Positions 51,514 to 63,625 of a DNA stretch of 64,000 nucleotides are shown piece after piece (the stretch's first letter is position 1; every line of letters begins with the position of its first letter). A program made the position numbers and the translations under genes. Source of the stretch: Grifola frondosa. Its lineage: Eukaryota; Basidiomycota; Agaricomycetes; Polyporales; Grifolaceae. A model generated the notes under the pieces. The model was not told the DNA's origin. It did not search any database and saw only the letters and a list, made by a program, of their open reading frames with translations. The DNA is taken from positions 558,001 through 622,000 of the forward strand of contig LUGG01000027.1 in the NCBI GenBank assembly GCA_001683735.1, read 5' to 3'.

Positions 51514-51897
51514 ACCGTTGTAATTCCACGTCATCAGCGCTTAGCGCGTTGAGAATTTCCACTCGCGCCCGGGAGCCTAGCACCACCAACGTGCTCGAGC
51601 ACTCAATGAGAACGACACTTTCTTGTTAAATAAAACAGGATGCAAAATCATGGCGGACGGGACGCAGGAAGAGCGCAGACATCATTTCTACTAGATAGAG
51701 TCGTCAGTGAGATGCGCTGCTTCGTACATGAGTCTGAGATCAGCTAGTCAAGCTCAAGGCTGGCCCTTAATTTCACGCTGTGTAATCGGAAACAAACATG
51801 TATACTGCACAGGTATAATCTAGTGCTCCCCATAGGTCACTGCAGGTCCAATAGCATATAACATTTGCAATACGTCCAGATCATGCTCGACATCATC

Positions 51898-52506
51898 GCA
51901 GAGTAGAGACAGGTGAGATTGAAAGTCACTGGCAACCTCTCGAATAACAACAATACACATGCAGAGCGCCGCGTATGTACAGATTGTTAAAGATGCAACA
52001 CGACAACATAATCCAGATAGCATCATAACATAGAAAGAAAAGTCAAAAAAAGACTCAACAGACAAGACTCAACAGACAAGTATCAGTATGAGCTGTCAGC
52101 CACCGCCGACTGTCTCAGCTTCTGTAATAGGTCGAGGTGGTATTCGGTACTAGAATTGTAAACAACAGGACAGGGACGACGATGCCTATGCCAGAATTTG
52201 CCTAAACCGCGCAGAAAAGGAATGACCAGCCATCAATTATGGTGGGACAACGCATTGCAATGCTTACCGCAGGTGCCACACTGTGACTTGTCACCAAGGG
52301 GCCCCTTCCGACGGCCGATCGCAATGTTCTCGGGACAGCCACAATTCGAACAATGCCATATGCCGTCAATGATGTTGGCATGTTGACCGTCGGCATATTC
52401 CTTCTCCTTCTCCTTCGCCTCCCTCTCCAGTGTTTTAACGCGCTTCGTTGTCAACACCACTTCAGCGCTTTCGCTATCGGCTGCACCGCTGCTACTTGGC
52501 GCGTTC
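51898..52506 (-). pseudogene. Tandem partial copy of the SNF5 3' end
   Basis: On the minus strand this repeats SNF5 sequence: APSSSGAADS, KRVKTLEREAKEKEKEYADG, GIWHCSNCGCPENIAIGRRK and GPLGDKSQCGTCGKH, an intron, then FWHRHRRPCPVVYNSSTEYH, stopping soon after SAVADSSY. The stretch that in the main gene encodes the Ala/Pro-rich tail and the terminal CVDCPGKL...NFEVHLKNRQ segment is deleted, but 3' untranslated bases beyond it match again (CACGACAACATAATCCAGAT). The GATA-type finger here is uninterrupted, unlike the main gene. It has no SNF5 core of its own. Confidence 0.75.
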
Positions 52507-53032
52507 ATGATGAACGATGAGGCTACTTTGGGCGATTCAGAACTCGACGATAAGCGATCTATCCAAGTTGTGGAATGCAGAAAGACAGGGCAAGTTCGAG
52601 GAATCGTGAGAATGTGTACCACAGTGAAGCAGAATAGATATCGTAGGTTTTGAAACTATCTTCTGTTGAGACGCTGTGAGTGTCAGCGCCCGACACTAGT
52701 GCTTGACCAGGTGGCTTGTATCGTGACCGGCCAGCAGTCCAGCCGCTACTGCATATTGCAGTACTTCTATGTACGCCTCTGCACTTGTCGGCCCCAGTCT
52801 TGTGATGCATGTGCATAAACTATTGCGGTCGATGAGATGAAGTTCTGAGGTTCTCAACGTTGTCAGAGTCGAAAAAATGGGGATTGAAAGTCACTGGCAA
52901 GCTCCTGAGATAACAATACACATGCAGAGAGCGCTATGTACAGGCCGGTAAAGATAACACGACAACATAATCCAGATAGCATTATAACATAGAAAAGAAA
53001 AGTAAAAAAAAAGAAAACTCAACAGACAAACA

Positions 53033-56000
53033 TCAGTTTGAGATCGGCGCCCCCGCAGGGGCACCTATCCGACTGTTGACCTTCGCTCTATGCTGACGAT
53101 TTTTCAAATGGACTTCAAAGTTCGACAATGTTTCTCCCGGTCCAGGTGTGTAGAGCTATATACGAGCACGTTGAGAGACAGAGCTGGAACGACTCCGGAA
53201 AACCTGCTCACCTTGCCTGGACAATCGACACACTTGATGCGCCATTCTGGTGTGCCAGAGCTTGCGCCCTTCCGGGATGTCACTTCAAGGTGATCATCCG
53301 GATACCTGACCTGCATCGCCACCATTGCCTCTTGCAACCACTGGGGCACCGTCAACTATTGCCCAGTCCGAGTCAAATCAGCAGCAGAATACATGTAATC
53401 GACAAAGGAACTCACAGGAAGCACCTGGATATTTGGGGGCACAGAAGAGGGAGCGGCGGGTCGAGGTGATGCCCTGGGTGGTGACGCTGCTGTCTGTGCT
53501 GGAGCTACATGCGGGGACTCCAGCGATGCCGCGGGAGGAGCAGACTTGGAATGGCTAGCGCCATTTGTTTTCAGCATTCTCTGAGCGAGAGGCGGCTCCG
53601 AGGCACTAGAGGCTGTAGAAACTGGAGAAATAGCTCGCTCAGCAGCGTCGGGCTGTACAGGGAGAGCAGGGGTGGCCGGGGTGGGAGGCACCTCCACCCA
53701 AACTTCCGCCTTCACGGGTCCAGGTGTTTCAGCTTCCATGTCTCCATCGACGGTCGGCGCAGCAGAGGGTGTCGGCTCATCAGCCACTGCTGATTGCGGG
53801 CGCTTCCTCTTCGCAGCCACCTTTGCATTCTCCGCGTCTTTAATGAGGCCAAGGTGGTATTCGGCACTAGAATTGTAAACAACAGGACGCGGACGACGAT
53901 GTCGGTGCCAGAATTTGCCTAAACCGCGCAGAAAAGATATGATCAGCCAATGATTACGGTAGAACAACCTATTGCAATGCTTACCACAAGTACCGCACTG
54001 CGATTTGTCACCAAGGGGCCCTTCCGACGCCAATCGCAATGTTCTCGGGACAGCCACAATTCGAACAATGCCATATGCCATCAATGATGTTGGCATGCTG
54101 ACCATCAGCATATTCCTTCTCCTTCGCCTCCCTCTCCAGCTCTTTAACGCGCTTCGCCGTCAACACCACCTTAGCGCCCTTGCTATCGGCTGCGCCACTG
54201 CTGCTTGGCGCTGGGATATCGTTCTCTATTGGCGGGAGCAGCGACGAGATATCAGCGGCGGTCGACGGCGTCGGAGCCTTGACATTGGCGCGGGGTCGCA
54301 GAACGGAGGAAGGATACGGCGGAGCTTTGAATAGGCCCTTCACTTTCTTCTCCTTTGGCGCGGAGGGAGCAACGGGCGCGATGGGCGTGGGAAGAGACTG
54401 TGGGAGCACGACCGTCCCGTTCTCCGAGGCGACCATGTTCGCAATGGTGAGCGACGCAGCCGCAGCCGCAGCCCTCCTAGTCGGGGCAGCTGTGGAGCTG
54501 ACCAACGCCAGCAGGGCCGGGTCGATCTCGGGAAACCCGATAGCAGGTGTGCGGAATGTCTTGGGCGGCTCACGGTCTGGAAGCGCGACGCCTCTACGCC
54601 CACGCGGCGCCTTTCTCCTCCGGCGGTTGAGCTCCTTCTCGCGCTCCTTCTCGTTCCTCTCGACCTCGCCTTCGCTGAGGTAGTTAAGTAGCGGAGTGAA
54701 GGCGATGACTTGGTCCATGGAACGAGCGCCCGTCGACAAGGACGGCAGGAGTGACATCCGGAGATCGTCATCCTGCACTGCAGACCCATCAGACGGGTGT
54801 CCGACAAGGAACAGCGATTTTTGATATATCTGCACTTGCTCTCGTATGGAGTGAGCGATTGACGTCCTGATCATGACCGATCAGTCAAAGAAAAGCGATA
54901 TCAGCGGCACGGCCTTACTTGAATTCACCACCCAATCCCAACTCCCTCGTGTATATCTCCGCAAACTGCTCGGGCGAAGGATCCTCGTTTTCAAGGTCCC
55001 ACTCCAACTGATCCTCCAGCTTCACAGAACCCACGATGATATCCAGCTAAAACGAACACATTGTCAGCCGAGCGCCTATGCAATCGCGGCTGGCAAGACT
55101 GCGCACCTTCACTAATATGCGCATCTCCTCATGCATCTTGCTCTCATCCTCTTCAAGATCTTCGACGGACACAGGAATATCCGCGTTCGTGCCCGCAAGG
55201 CGGTCGACCGTCTCCTCTTTGACGACCTTCCGCCGTTTCCGACTGCGGTTCGTGTCAGCTCGTGCACCCATCTTCTTGTAGTCGACGCCCGAGTGTAGCC
55301 GCTTCCTCCACGATTCCCACCACACTGCTTCATCCTCCGATATCGAGCCGCTCGCGGCTTCGGCCGGCTCATCAGACACATTCGCACCATCCTCTCCAAA
55401 CGTCGTCGAGTGCGCCTTGTAATCACTCAGCTGATCCTGTATCGCCTTCGTGATCACCGCGTGGTAGCTCGGCGCGAGGCTGTAGTCGTCTACCACAGAC
55501 TGAGCAAATATTTCTGGAGTTATGATCGGATCTACGAAGCGACTCAGTCCAGGCACGCCACAACTCGCTTGAAGATGAAGAACACGCACCATTCAGGTTC
55601 CACACAAACGTATCGCGCATCTTATGATGCTCGACATCAAACTCCAGTCGGATGGGCACCAGCTGCTCCGGCCGATTCGCATCTTCTGGGGCAACCTTCC
55701 GCGGCCTACAAAAACGTCAGCACGCCGCGCATACACAAGGTAACGTAGCAAACACTCACAGCCTGAACCCCCCCTCTTCCCCTGCCGCCGACGTGTCGTT
55801 TTCTCTCCCTCTCCTTCGCCCCACGCATGCCCGTAAGCACAAACTTCTCCGGGCGGCGTCGCGAGGCGCTGCGCACGTCCTCCATCGGGTCCTTCTCCCA
55901 CCACGCGCGCGGCGCGGCGACCGTCTCGCGCAGCTCCTGCACCATGCGTTCGCGCATCTTCTTGAGCCGCGTCTCGTACTCGCGGTCGATCTTCATCCAC

Positions 56001-57253
56001 CCCTGCACGTCCACGATATCTTGCTCCGACAGCGGCGGGATCATCTGCGCCGACTCCGCGAGCGCGACGACAGACACGCGCGTTACCGCCTGGTCAAGTG
56101 AGACGCCAGCAGGGAGCGGCGGCAACTGTGGGACCACCTTCGTTACCGGCGCGAGCGATGCTGCTGGAGCCGCCTCCACTTTCACACTCGGCGGCGCCTT
56201 ACCTCCAGATACGGGCGGCTGCGTGCTGGCGCCTGACATCATAGTCATCGTAGTACTGGAAGAAGAGATCGCTGGGAACGGCGGTGCAGATGGAGGCAGA
56301 GAGGGCTGGCGCAGCGGCGTCTGTGGGATAGGCACCGGCAGGGACATGTCCACCCCGCCCATCCCCGCACCGTGGGTGCCGACACCAAGATTCATGCTCC
56401 CCATACTGCGCGACGAATCAGAAGCGCTCATAGGCGGGGCATTGGTCGGAGAGGACGCCATCCCCATCGCGTTCATAGGTCCCGGGATGCCCATGTGCGT
56501 GGTAGGCGACGTATGCGTCGGTGTCTGCACTGGGGTCCCCATACCCATGCCCATGCCCATGCCCATGTTCATTCCCATTCCCATACCCATGTTCATCCCC
56601 ATCCCGACGTTCGTGTTGACGTTCAGCGGCTGGCCCGGGCCCGCATCCATCATAGACATCCCGCCGCGCACCCCCTCCCCACTCACATGCCTCGCGCCCT
56701 GCATGCTGTACCCGTTCATGCCTCCGCCCATACCGAGCCCCATCCCCATGCCCGACATGTCTCCCATCGTGGAACGCGGCACGACCGGAGGACCCATCAT
56801 CCCGCCCCCGGCCCCGCCAACCAGGCCCTGCGCGGAGCCCGGCCCGAGGCCCCCGGGCATGCCCATCGGCGCATTGCCTATGAACGGCGCAGGTGCGGGC
56901 GTGCCGGACACCTTGCGCTTCATGCCACGATACGGCGAGCCGGGAGTCGGCACTGGCGCGGGCGCGATGGGCGCGTAGACTGGTGGCGGTTGCACCGCGG
57001 GCGCCGATTGGTGCGTCGGGGAAGGCTTTTGCTGGTGGTGCTGTTGCTGCTGCTGTTGCTGATGTTGATGCTGGAGCTGTTGATGATGCTGGAGTTGCTG
57101 CTGCTGATGCTGCTGTAGCTGTAGCTGTTGCTGTTGGATATGCTGCTGCTGCATCTGTTGCTGGTGCTGTAACTGCTGGTGTTGCGCCTGCATCTGCTGC
57201 TGCTGCTGCTGTTGCATTTGCTGTTGCGCCTGCATTTGTTGTTGCGCCTGCAT

Positions 57254-57289
<36 letters not shown>

Positions 57290-58276
57290 TTGTGCCTGTT
57301 GCTGTTGTTGCGCGAACCCCGCTGCCGTGGCGGACGACTTGGCACCGCCTCCTGGAGCACGCTATGCGGCCGCGGCGCCGGACTCGCGGTAGGCGCGCGG
57401 GCTGGTGGGCGCGGCTGGATCGGTACAGGCGTAGACATCGGGGGCAGCGGCCCGCTCTGCGCATGAGGACTCTGGCTCGGGATCTGGCTTGAGGCGCGCG
57501 GCGTCGGGCTACGCGCGGGGTACCCGTGCCCAGCGGTAGGCGGGCGCGGTGGAATCGAAGACGGGGGCGGCATCATCGAAGGCGGGAGCTGCCCCTGGCT
57601 CGGCCGCTGCGAGTGCGAACCCGAGGAGGACGAGCTGGACGGGCGCTGGTGCTGCATGCTGAGCTGCGCTATTTGTGCGTTCGTGAGCTGCGCGGCGTGC
57701 GCCATGTTCGCGCCCATGTTGCCCATGCCCGCGCCGACGTTCATGCCCTGCGCCTGCGCCTGTGCCTGTGCGAGCATGGCGCGCTGCATCTGCATCGCCT
57801 TTATATGCTGCACCTGCTGAGGACTCATCTGCGCGAGCTGCTGTAGCTGTGCTTGCGTCAAGTGCGCGAAGGGCCCCGCCACGCCTGCATTTGGGTTGGG
57901 AGGAGGATTGGGGTTGGGCGCGGGAGCTGCGTGGTGCGACGGGGGACTCATGTTCGGGGGAGACGACGCGCCTACAAGCGGTCAGCACGCGAAGAGATAA
58001 AGCACCGGTAGGGACGTACCTTGCATTGCCATGTTCATCCCCGCACTGAGCGCGGCGGGATTGATGCCTCCCATGGCGCCCATGTTCCCTACGTTCCCCA
58101 TGTTACCCATACTGTTCATCCCGTTCATATTCATCCCACTCATCCCCATCTGCCCCATCTGATGCTGCTGCTGCTGTCCGCCGTGTTGCTGCTGTTGTTG
58201 CTGATGCTGCTGGAGCAGCTGGGCCGGGCTCACTCCCATCCCCATCCCCATTCCCTGCCTCTGCTGTTGCTGTTGT

Positions 58277-58308
<32 letters not shown>

Positions 58309-58590
58309 TTGCTGCTGTTGCTGCTGCTGCTGTTGGAACTGCTGCATGCGACCGTTCATCAGCGCCGCGGGGTTCACTCCTCCGCCTCCGCCGCCTCCTC
58401 CACCCTGCTGAAACATCTGTGGGTTGATCCCCCGCGCAGCATAGAGCTGCTGTAGTTGCTGAGGGTTCAGGTTCTGCGCAGAGTTCTGCTGCTGGGCGTA
58501 CTGGGGCTGCTGCGACTGTTGTTGGAATGCAGCGAGGAGAGCGGGGTTGATGGACTGGGATTGCGCGTCCGCGTGCGGTTGTGGGTTCAT
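53033..58590 (-). CDS. SNF5: SNF5/SMARCB1-family chromatin-remodelling subunit with GATA-type finger
   Basis: Core subunit of SWI/SNF-type nucleosome remodellers. Exon 1 (58590-58020) starts MNPQPHADAQSQSINPALL and is Gln/Met/Gly-rich. Exon 2 is Pro/Ser-rich, then polyQ (57,020-57,310). The SNF5 domain has PIRLEFDVEHHKMRDTFVWN, DPIITPEIFAQSVVDDY, LDIIVGSVKLEDQLEWDLE, PEQFAEIYTRELGLGGEFK and SIAHSIREQVQIYQKSLFLV. A GATA-like finger follows (IWHCSNCGCPENIAIG), then RHRRPRPVVYNSSAEYHLG and a C-terminal CVDCPGKL...GPGETLSNFEVHLKN segment ending PISN. Two one-base losses near 54,025-54,035 break the finger, and the frame also changes near 57,365 before the polyQ; both need checking because this is a conserved gene. 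Introns are about 50-60 nt. Confidence 0.85.
57020..57310 (-). repeat. Coding polyglutamine tract (SNF5, second tract)
   Basis: Interrupted CAG/CAA codons on the minus strand, mixed with His, Met, Ala and Leu (QAQQQMQAQQQMQ type). Other frames of this tract give long Asn/Ser and Ala/Thr ORFs that are shadows. Confidence 0.85.
58258..58335 (-). repeat. Coding polyglutamine tract (SNF5, first exon)
   Basis: About 25 consecutive CAG/CAA codons in the minus-strand frame of SNF5 exon 1, after GRMQQF and before RQGMGMGMG. The codon mixture suggests moderate stability. Confidence 0.9.
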
Positions 58591-61290
58591 GGCGGCACGT
58601 TAAACTTGTTATGTAGTAGTTATAAGTTGAATTGAATCTATGGGAGGAAAAACGCGGTCAGAGCTCGTGCGATGCGACGCGCGTGTCTAGGAGGAGAATG
58701 CATTCCGTATATGCTCTCGTGCGGGTTCAGTCGACTATAATGTGACGACGAGGGCCCTCACGAAGGCGGCGGAAATGAATATGTCCGCATACAAGATGGT
58801 TGGTGGAAGGAGCGCGGGTAGGAAAGATGGGGATGGTACGGTGGACACGCAGAAGTGAAGGACTCACCGGGTATGCGCCTCGAGGCGGACGCGTCGGTCA
58901 CGTTATGGGTATGATACAGCGCCGGAAGGAGGCGAATCTGGGGGACGGGTGGATGTTAGCATCAGACGGAAGACGAAACATGGGGAGGAGAGACGGGCGG
59001 GGGAGCACGTGGGGAAAGAGCGGGGAAGGGACGGCGAGGGAAAAGGCGGGAAAGAGGCGGGAAAGGAAGGGAGACGGGACGAAAGAAGAGGGGAGGATTG
59101 AAAGCGGAGGGTGGCTGGTAAGGCTACGGACGGAAATGTAAAGGGTGGGAGCCGAGACTCGCAGCAGCCTATGCAAAGGAAAACGGGGCAACAACAGGGG
59201 CAACGAGTCGTCTCCCCCGCCACGCAATCAGACTTACAATCCAATTTCAATCAGCTGCTGTCGTCCAGCAGCGCCCGTTGCAAATGTCCCCCGAGAGAAT
59301 ACGCGGACACGAGCTCGGCGACGGAGACGGATCCAGCAGATTGCACTGTGCTTGCTCCTCCGAAGTGTTCGAGTCAGTCGGCCGCTATCAACAACAACAC
59401 AACCGCCGTGCGTGACAGGGCTCAGGGCTTCGTCACACAGTCACGCCCTTGTGGCTGCGCGCCGACACGCGCGCCCTCTGACCTCGTCGCTCTGCAGCGC
59501 GGCGGGCGCACGACGTGGGGACGGCGGACATGGCGGGGGAGGAGATGGCGGAGACCGGGAACACACACAGGGCCGTCTTGGTCTTCGTTGGGACTGGCCG
59601 CACTCGCCGCCTGTCCCATACGCAAACCGCCAGATCTCGATCCCAGATCCTCGTCCCATCTCCTCTACCTCGGCCTCTTCCTTTCCGTTGTCCCTCTCTT
59701 CGCTGCCCACCGCTGCCCTCTCTTCGCTACTTCTCTCTTCGCCCCACTCCGTGCTCGCTGGTCCCAACGACTTCGAGTCCCCCCGGCCGTTGGCCAAGCT
59801 TAGCTACTGCACGGCGCGCGCGCATATATGCACCTTCGTAACATGTGTCATGCTCGCTCGTGCACGCCTGTGCACGTCATCTCGGTGCGCCTTTTCTCGT
59901 CCTATTCCCGTGCTGCGCTATCCGTCCCTCTTCTCTTCGAGGTCTTGTGTCTTTCGTCAGGACCACGCCAACGTCTCGTTGTTCGTTCTTAGAGTACTGT
60001 GCTGGAATGCCTCAAGCTGGACCGCTCTCCTTTCGTATCATCACACGCGCCTCCCAGCCCAGTCCAGCCCACCCCGACGCAGCTCTTCTTCCTGCAGGCA
60101 TGCCTCGTTCTGTTTGTTCTCTCTCACTTGCACGCCCACACGGTTACATGTGACGTAATCACCAGACCAATATACATCATCTTTCTCTGGCGAGTCCGCA
60201 GTTGTCGTCCTACCACAACTTTCTCGTGTACCCACATGCGGCCCCGGTCTTCCTGCAACCTCCAGGACCCTATTTGCGATGTCTGACCAGCTCTCGGCGC
60301 TGCCTAGTGACGTGCACATGTACGTCATCCAGATTTCCGCATCATGCAGACGTTGAACGCTTGGGTTGTTAGAATCCGTGCACTGCTTCTGCTCTTAGTA
60401 AATCGCGAAACGTCCCAGAGCTACAACGAGCCCAGTGTTGGTTTCATGAGCAAACGCATTGCTCACGCTGGTCAAACCTCGTACGTGTGGCAGCCTCGTC
60501 TGTCGTCTCCCGTATCCCATCCACTGCGGAATACGACAGTATAGAAGATCGAAATCGGCACATCTTCGGCACATCCTGCACGCATATATCCACCCATACT
60601 TCGTTTTTGGAGCTAGATGGACGTGCACATTTCCGCCGAGCTAGCATTCGGAAAATGCTGTTACAGGTGGAACTGGTGGGGTCGATATCAACCGAATTCA
60701 TATATTGCATACTACAATACTTGTGAACAGAAATCCTGAGAAATAAGTTGCTCGGGGAAGACGGGCACGCGAGGTTAGCGCCTGGTCCGGCGTCCCGCCC
60801 TTTCCTTATATGGATGAGGCGCAAGAAGCCTTGCCATGTTCGCTCGCCGGTGTGCCTTACTATTGCCATCGGCTCCAGCCGTTGGACCCTTCCCCACACC
60901 TATGCCGTGAGATACGTGACAGGCCAGTCGAGCGTCCGAAAGTTTCTGATGATCACGCATGCATATGTTGACCAATCTTGAGTTAGGTCTTCCCTTAATT
61001 TGCATCAACCTTCAGTTTTGAATACGCCGTCTTTCGCAAGGAGGACCCTTTGCGCTGGGATTTTGTCTTCCAATCCATGTCGACAGGCCACGCCTTCGGT
61101 TAATTTTGCAAGGTTCAACCAGAACACCATATAAGTATTATGATGGTAGGCTGAGGCCGAACACCCCCCCCCCTCCCCGCCTCGACCTCCCCATACAATA
61201 AATATTCACAGTGAGCAATCTCTTTCCCTGACTCAGCGTCAGCTCACAATCCATATGTCAATGGGTTGACTAGAGCAGCTGCTCATCACG
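58591..61290. other. Long region upstream of SNF5 and the HET gene
   Basis: 2.7 kb without a convincing gene. The first 1.3 kb is purine-rich on the plus strand (GGGA/GGCGGG runs at about 58,940-59,110) and GC-rich, giving long but low-complexity ORFs with no conserved domain. From about 59,640 it is pyrimidine-rich. A ten-base C run lies at about 61,164-61,173, followed by CAATAAATATT about 100 bases upstream of the HET start. It probably holds the promoters and 5' untranslated regions of both divergent genes. Confidence 0.5.
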
Positions 61291-62856
61291 ATGTCTGTTT
61301 CGTACAAATGGAGATTTGTCGACGCGTACGAGTTCACCTACTTCGGGGTACTCAAGTTAGCACAGGCACAGGACGTTGCCCACATGGATTACATTGCGAT
61401 ATCGTACAGGTGGTCGAGCGACATGGTCGCTTGGAGAGACGAGCTCGCCTCCACCGGGCGCGGGGCAGAGTGCGGATACGAGGAGAGGATGCGGCGCGGT
61501 TCCATCGCTATCACAGACGATATCGAGTCTGGTCGGGGTGGCGATAACCAGGCCCTGGCTCGTGCGCATCTCTTTTTCACCACCGTCGCCTTCCTCGTCA
61601 TCACGGCGGGAAAGCGTTACTTCTGGATGGACATCGTCTGCATCAATCAGGACGAGCCTGCGGAGAAGGAGTTCTTCGTCCCCCGAATGGGCAGCTTGTA
61701 TCGTGGTGCGGCGATCACTCATGTGTATCCTACGGGCACGAAAATCCTGTCGACCGTAGCAAGCGAGGAGCTGTATTTCCCGGAGTGGGACACTAGGGCG
61801 TGGACCCTCCAGGAGCACATCTTGTCCTCGAACGTATTTTTCTGCTATGCATTCGAAGGCGTCTCCATGACAGACATCGTCAGGATCGCGCAGGGGGAGT
61901 CCGCGCAGATCCCGATTGGCCCCATTGTCCAGTTTCCCGGTGCGCCGAAGCTGGTGGAACGCTTCAGAGCGTGCGAGTGGGACGGCGCGTCGTGCGTGAA
62001 GTGGTATAAGAGAAACGACATAACATGCCTCATTGAAAAGGAATCTTTCCACGGAGGATTCTCCCTGTCCGCCCTCCTGGAATTGGAGGTCACGCAGAAG
62101 GGAGACTGGAGCGGGTTTCACCGAGGTGTTGCTCGGTCCTCGTATTTCAAGACCATCTTTCAGTTGAGGCAGGAGGGCACCCGCATATCTCCTGTCAGAA
62201 CGTCGCTGATCTCTTTGGGAGGACGGCGTGCGACGGTGCCCGAAGATATGGCTTATTGTCTCCTGGGTGTCTTGGGCATGGAGGATTTCGCAGTCAAGTA
62301 TGACATCGGCTTTGAGGAAGCTAGACTTGCAATGTTTGAGGCGATGCCAGAGGACATGCTGGCTCTCATATTGGGAACGGACTGGCGATGCAATCAGAGC
62401 TCACGGTTTAACGGACTCTGCTCTTCCCAGACTATCCGAATCCATCCCGACCATAGGCATTGACCTCGTTCAGCCAACAGCCTTGGCGAAATTCGAGAGG
62501 ACGGCCGGGACGACGATATACGCCAGAATGGAGCGGTTCAGGCTCTGGAAGGATCTGCGCCGGAAGCAGACGCAGAGCCTCGGTGTCGTGCAGTCTGCAA
62601 TGGGCAAGCAGGTGTTGATCATGTATTGCACCAGCCTGTTGGACGACCCTCACTTCTCCACTATCCCATCGTGCGACATCCCCGAAGAAAAGATCCATAT
62701 CGTTCTTCTTGACACGTCGAGGATAAGTGAGAAGACTATCTGGACGACAAGGTCGAATACGACCGAATCGTGGACTTCATGGAGATCGGAGAATGCCTGG
62801 CTCATGGTGCGACGATTGTAGACGACATGGAGCGCTCCTCCCGTACCTCTTGTTAG
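61291..62856 (+). pseudogene. HET (heterokaryon incompatibility)-domain protein, frame breaks in the C-terminal part
   Basis: The ATG at 61291 opens MSVSYKWRFVDAYEFTYF. HET-domain landmarks follow in order: DYIAISYRWSSD, KRYFWMDIVCINQDEPAEKE, MGSLYRGAAITHVYPTG and TRAWTLQEHILSSNVFF, then a conserved downstream LGGRRATVPEDMAYCLLGVLG. HET proteins mediate non-self recognition and cell death in filamentous fungi. The frame is open for 390 codons to about 62,463. Protein-like sequence continues in another frame (LSESIPTIGIDLVQPTALAKF, VLIMYCTSLLDDPHF) from about 62,395, and again shifts near 62,725 (YLDDKVEYDRIVDFMEIGEC) to a stop at 62,854-62,856. No introns explain the shifts. The HET domain itself could still be translated. 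Confidence 0.65.
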
Positions 62857-63625
62857 TCTTGGAATGCGAACAGATGTCGCAGAACAACTACACGAACCGA
62901 GGGACGGCGTTGATCATGGACGCTTCCATGTTGTCCAGTGAGTTTGGATTATACGTCATTCAGTGATTTCGATACATCGTACATTGTTGAGGCGGCCAGA
63001 ATGTACAGGTTGTGGTTCAGTCCTTTGCCACCTTTCATTTCTTCAATGAAACTGTCGCAACCGAGAAATAAAAACCTCTTTTTTCAAGCATTTGACATGC
63101 AACAGCACTAAATGAGATAAACTGGCAACAATATTGGATAATGGAATCCAAATCTCTCGCACGCATTACAAAGCCAGAGGCGGCAAGCGCAGAGACGCAC
63201 ATACAGGTGCAAAAATGCTGTGATGGCCGGAGATCCTGCTAGCAATTCAATGCAGTTGGCATTCTATCCGTCAGTCACCGGCCAGCTTCGCACATGCGAC
63301 CAAGAGAAGCTGGCATACTACTTATCGGACAGGAGTGCAGCGCGGATGATAACACCTGGCCCTTCCGGAATATCGCTGGCACCTGCACTGCCAGAAAAGT
63401 TCTGGTAAGGGATGTCCGGCCTGCTGCATCAAGCCACATAATGATGATGGACATCATCGGGGGCCATCAAAACACTGCTTCAAAGAGACGTGCCACCATG
63501 CACTTGCTCGATTACTTATACGTCACCAACAATAAATATGACCTCGTAACTTGCATCCGATGTATTGGTTTGCATACATTGCCGCAGTAAATGGATACAC
63601 ATGTATATGAGTCTGATTTGCGAAC
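62857..63625. other. Spacer, no recognised gene
   Basis: It has the 3' flank of the HET gene, an AT-rich stretch at about 63,000-63,160 and short ORFs on both strands, none recognised. Confidence 0.45.

Noticed and set aside
56372..57500. Long plus-strand and other-frame ORFs rich in His, Ala, Asn or Leu
   Set aside because: They are alternative frames of the SNF5 polyQ and Met/Gly-rich exons; the SNF5 frame has conserved domains and splice sites.
59111..60158. Plus-strand ORFs of up to 337 codons
   Set aside because: GC- and pyrimidine-rich low-complexity sequence keeps several frames open at once; no domain, no frame preference.
61357..62121. Minus-strand ORF of 254 codons
   Set aside because: Antisense to the HET domain, which has recognisable motifs on the plus strand.
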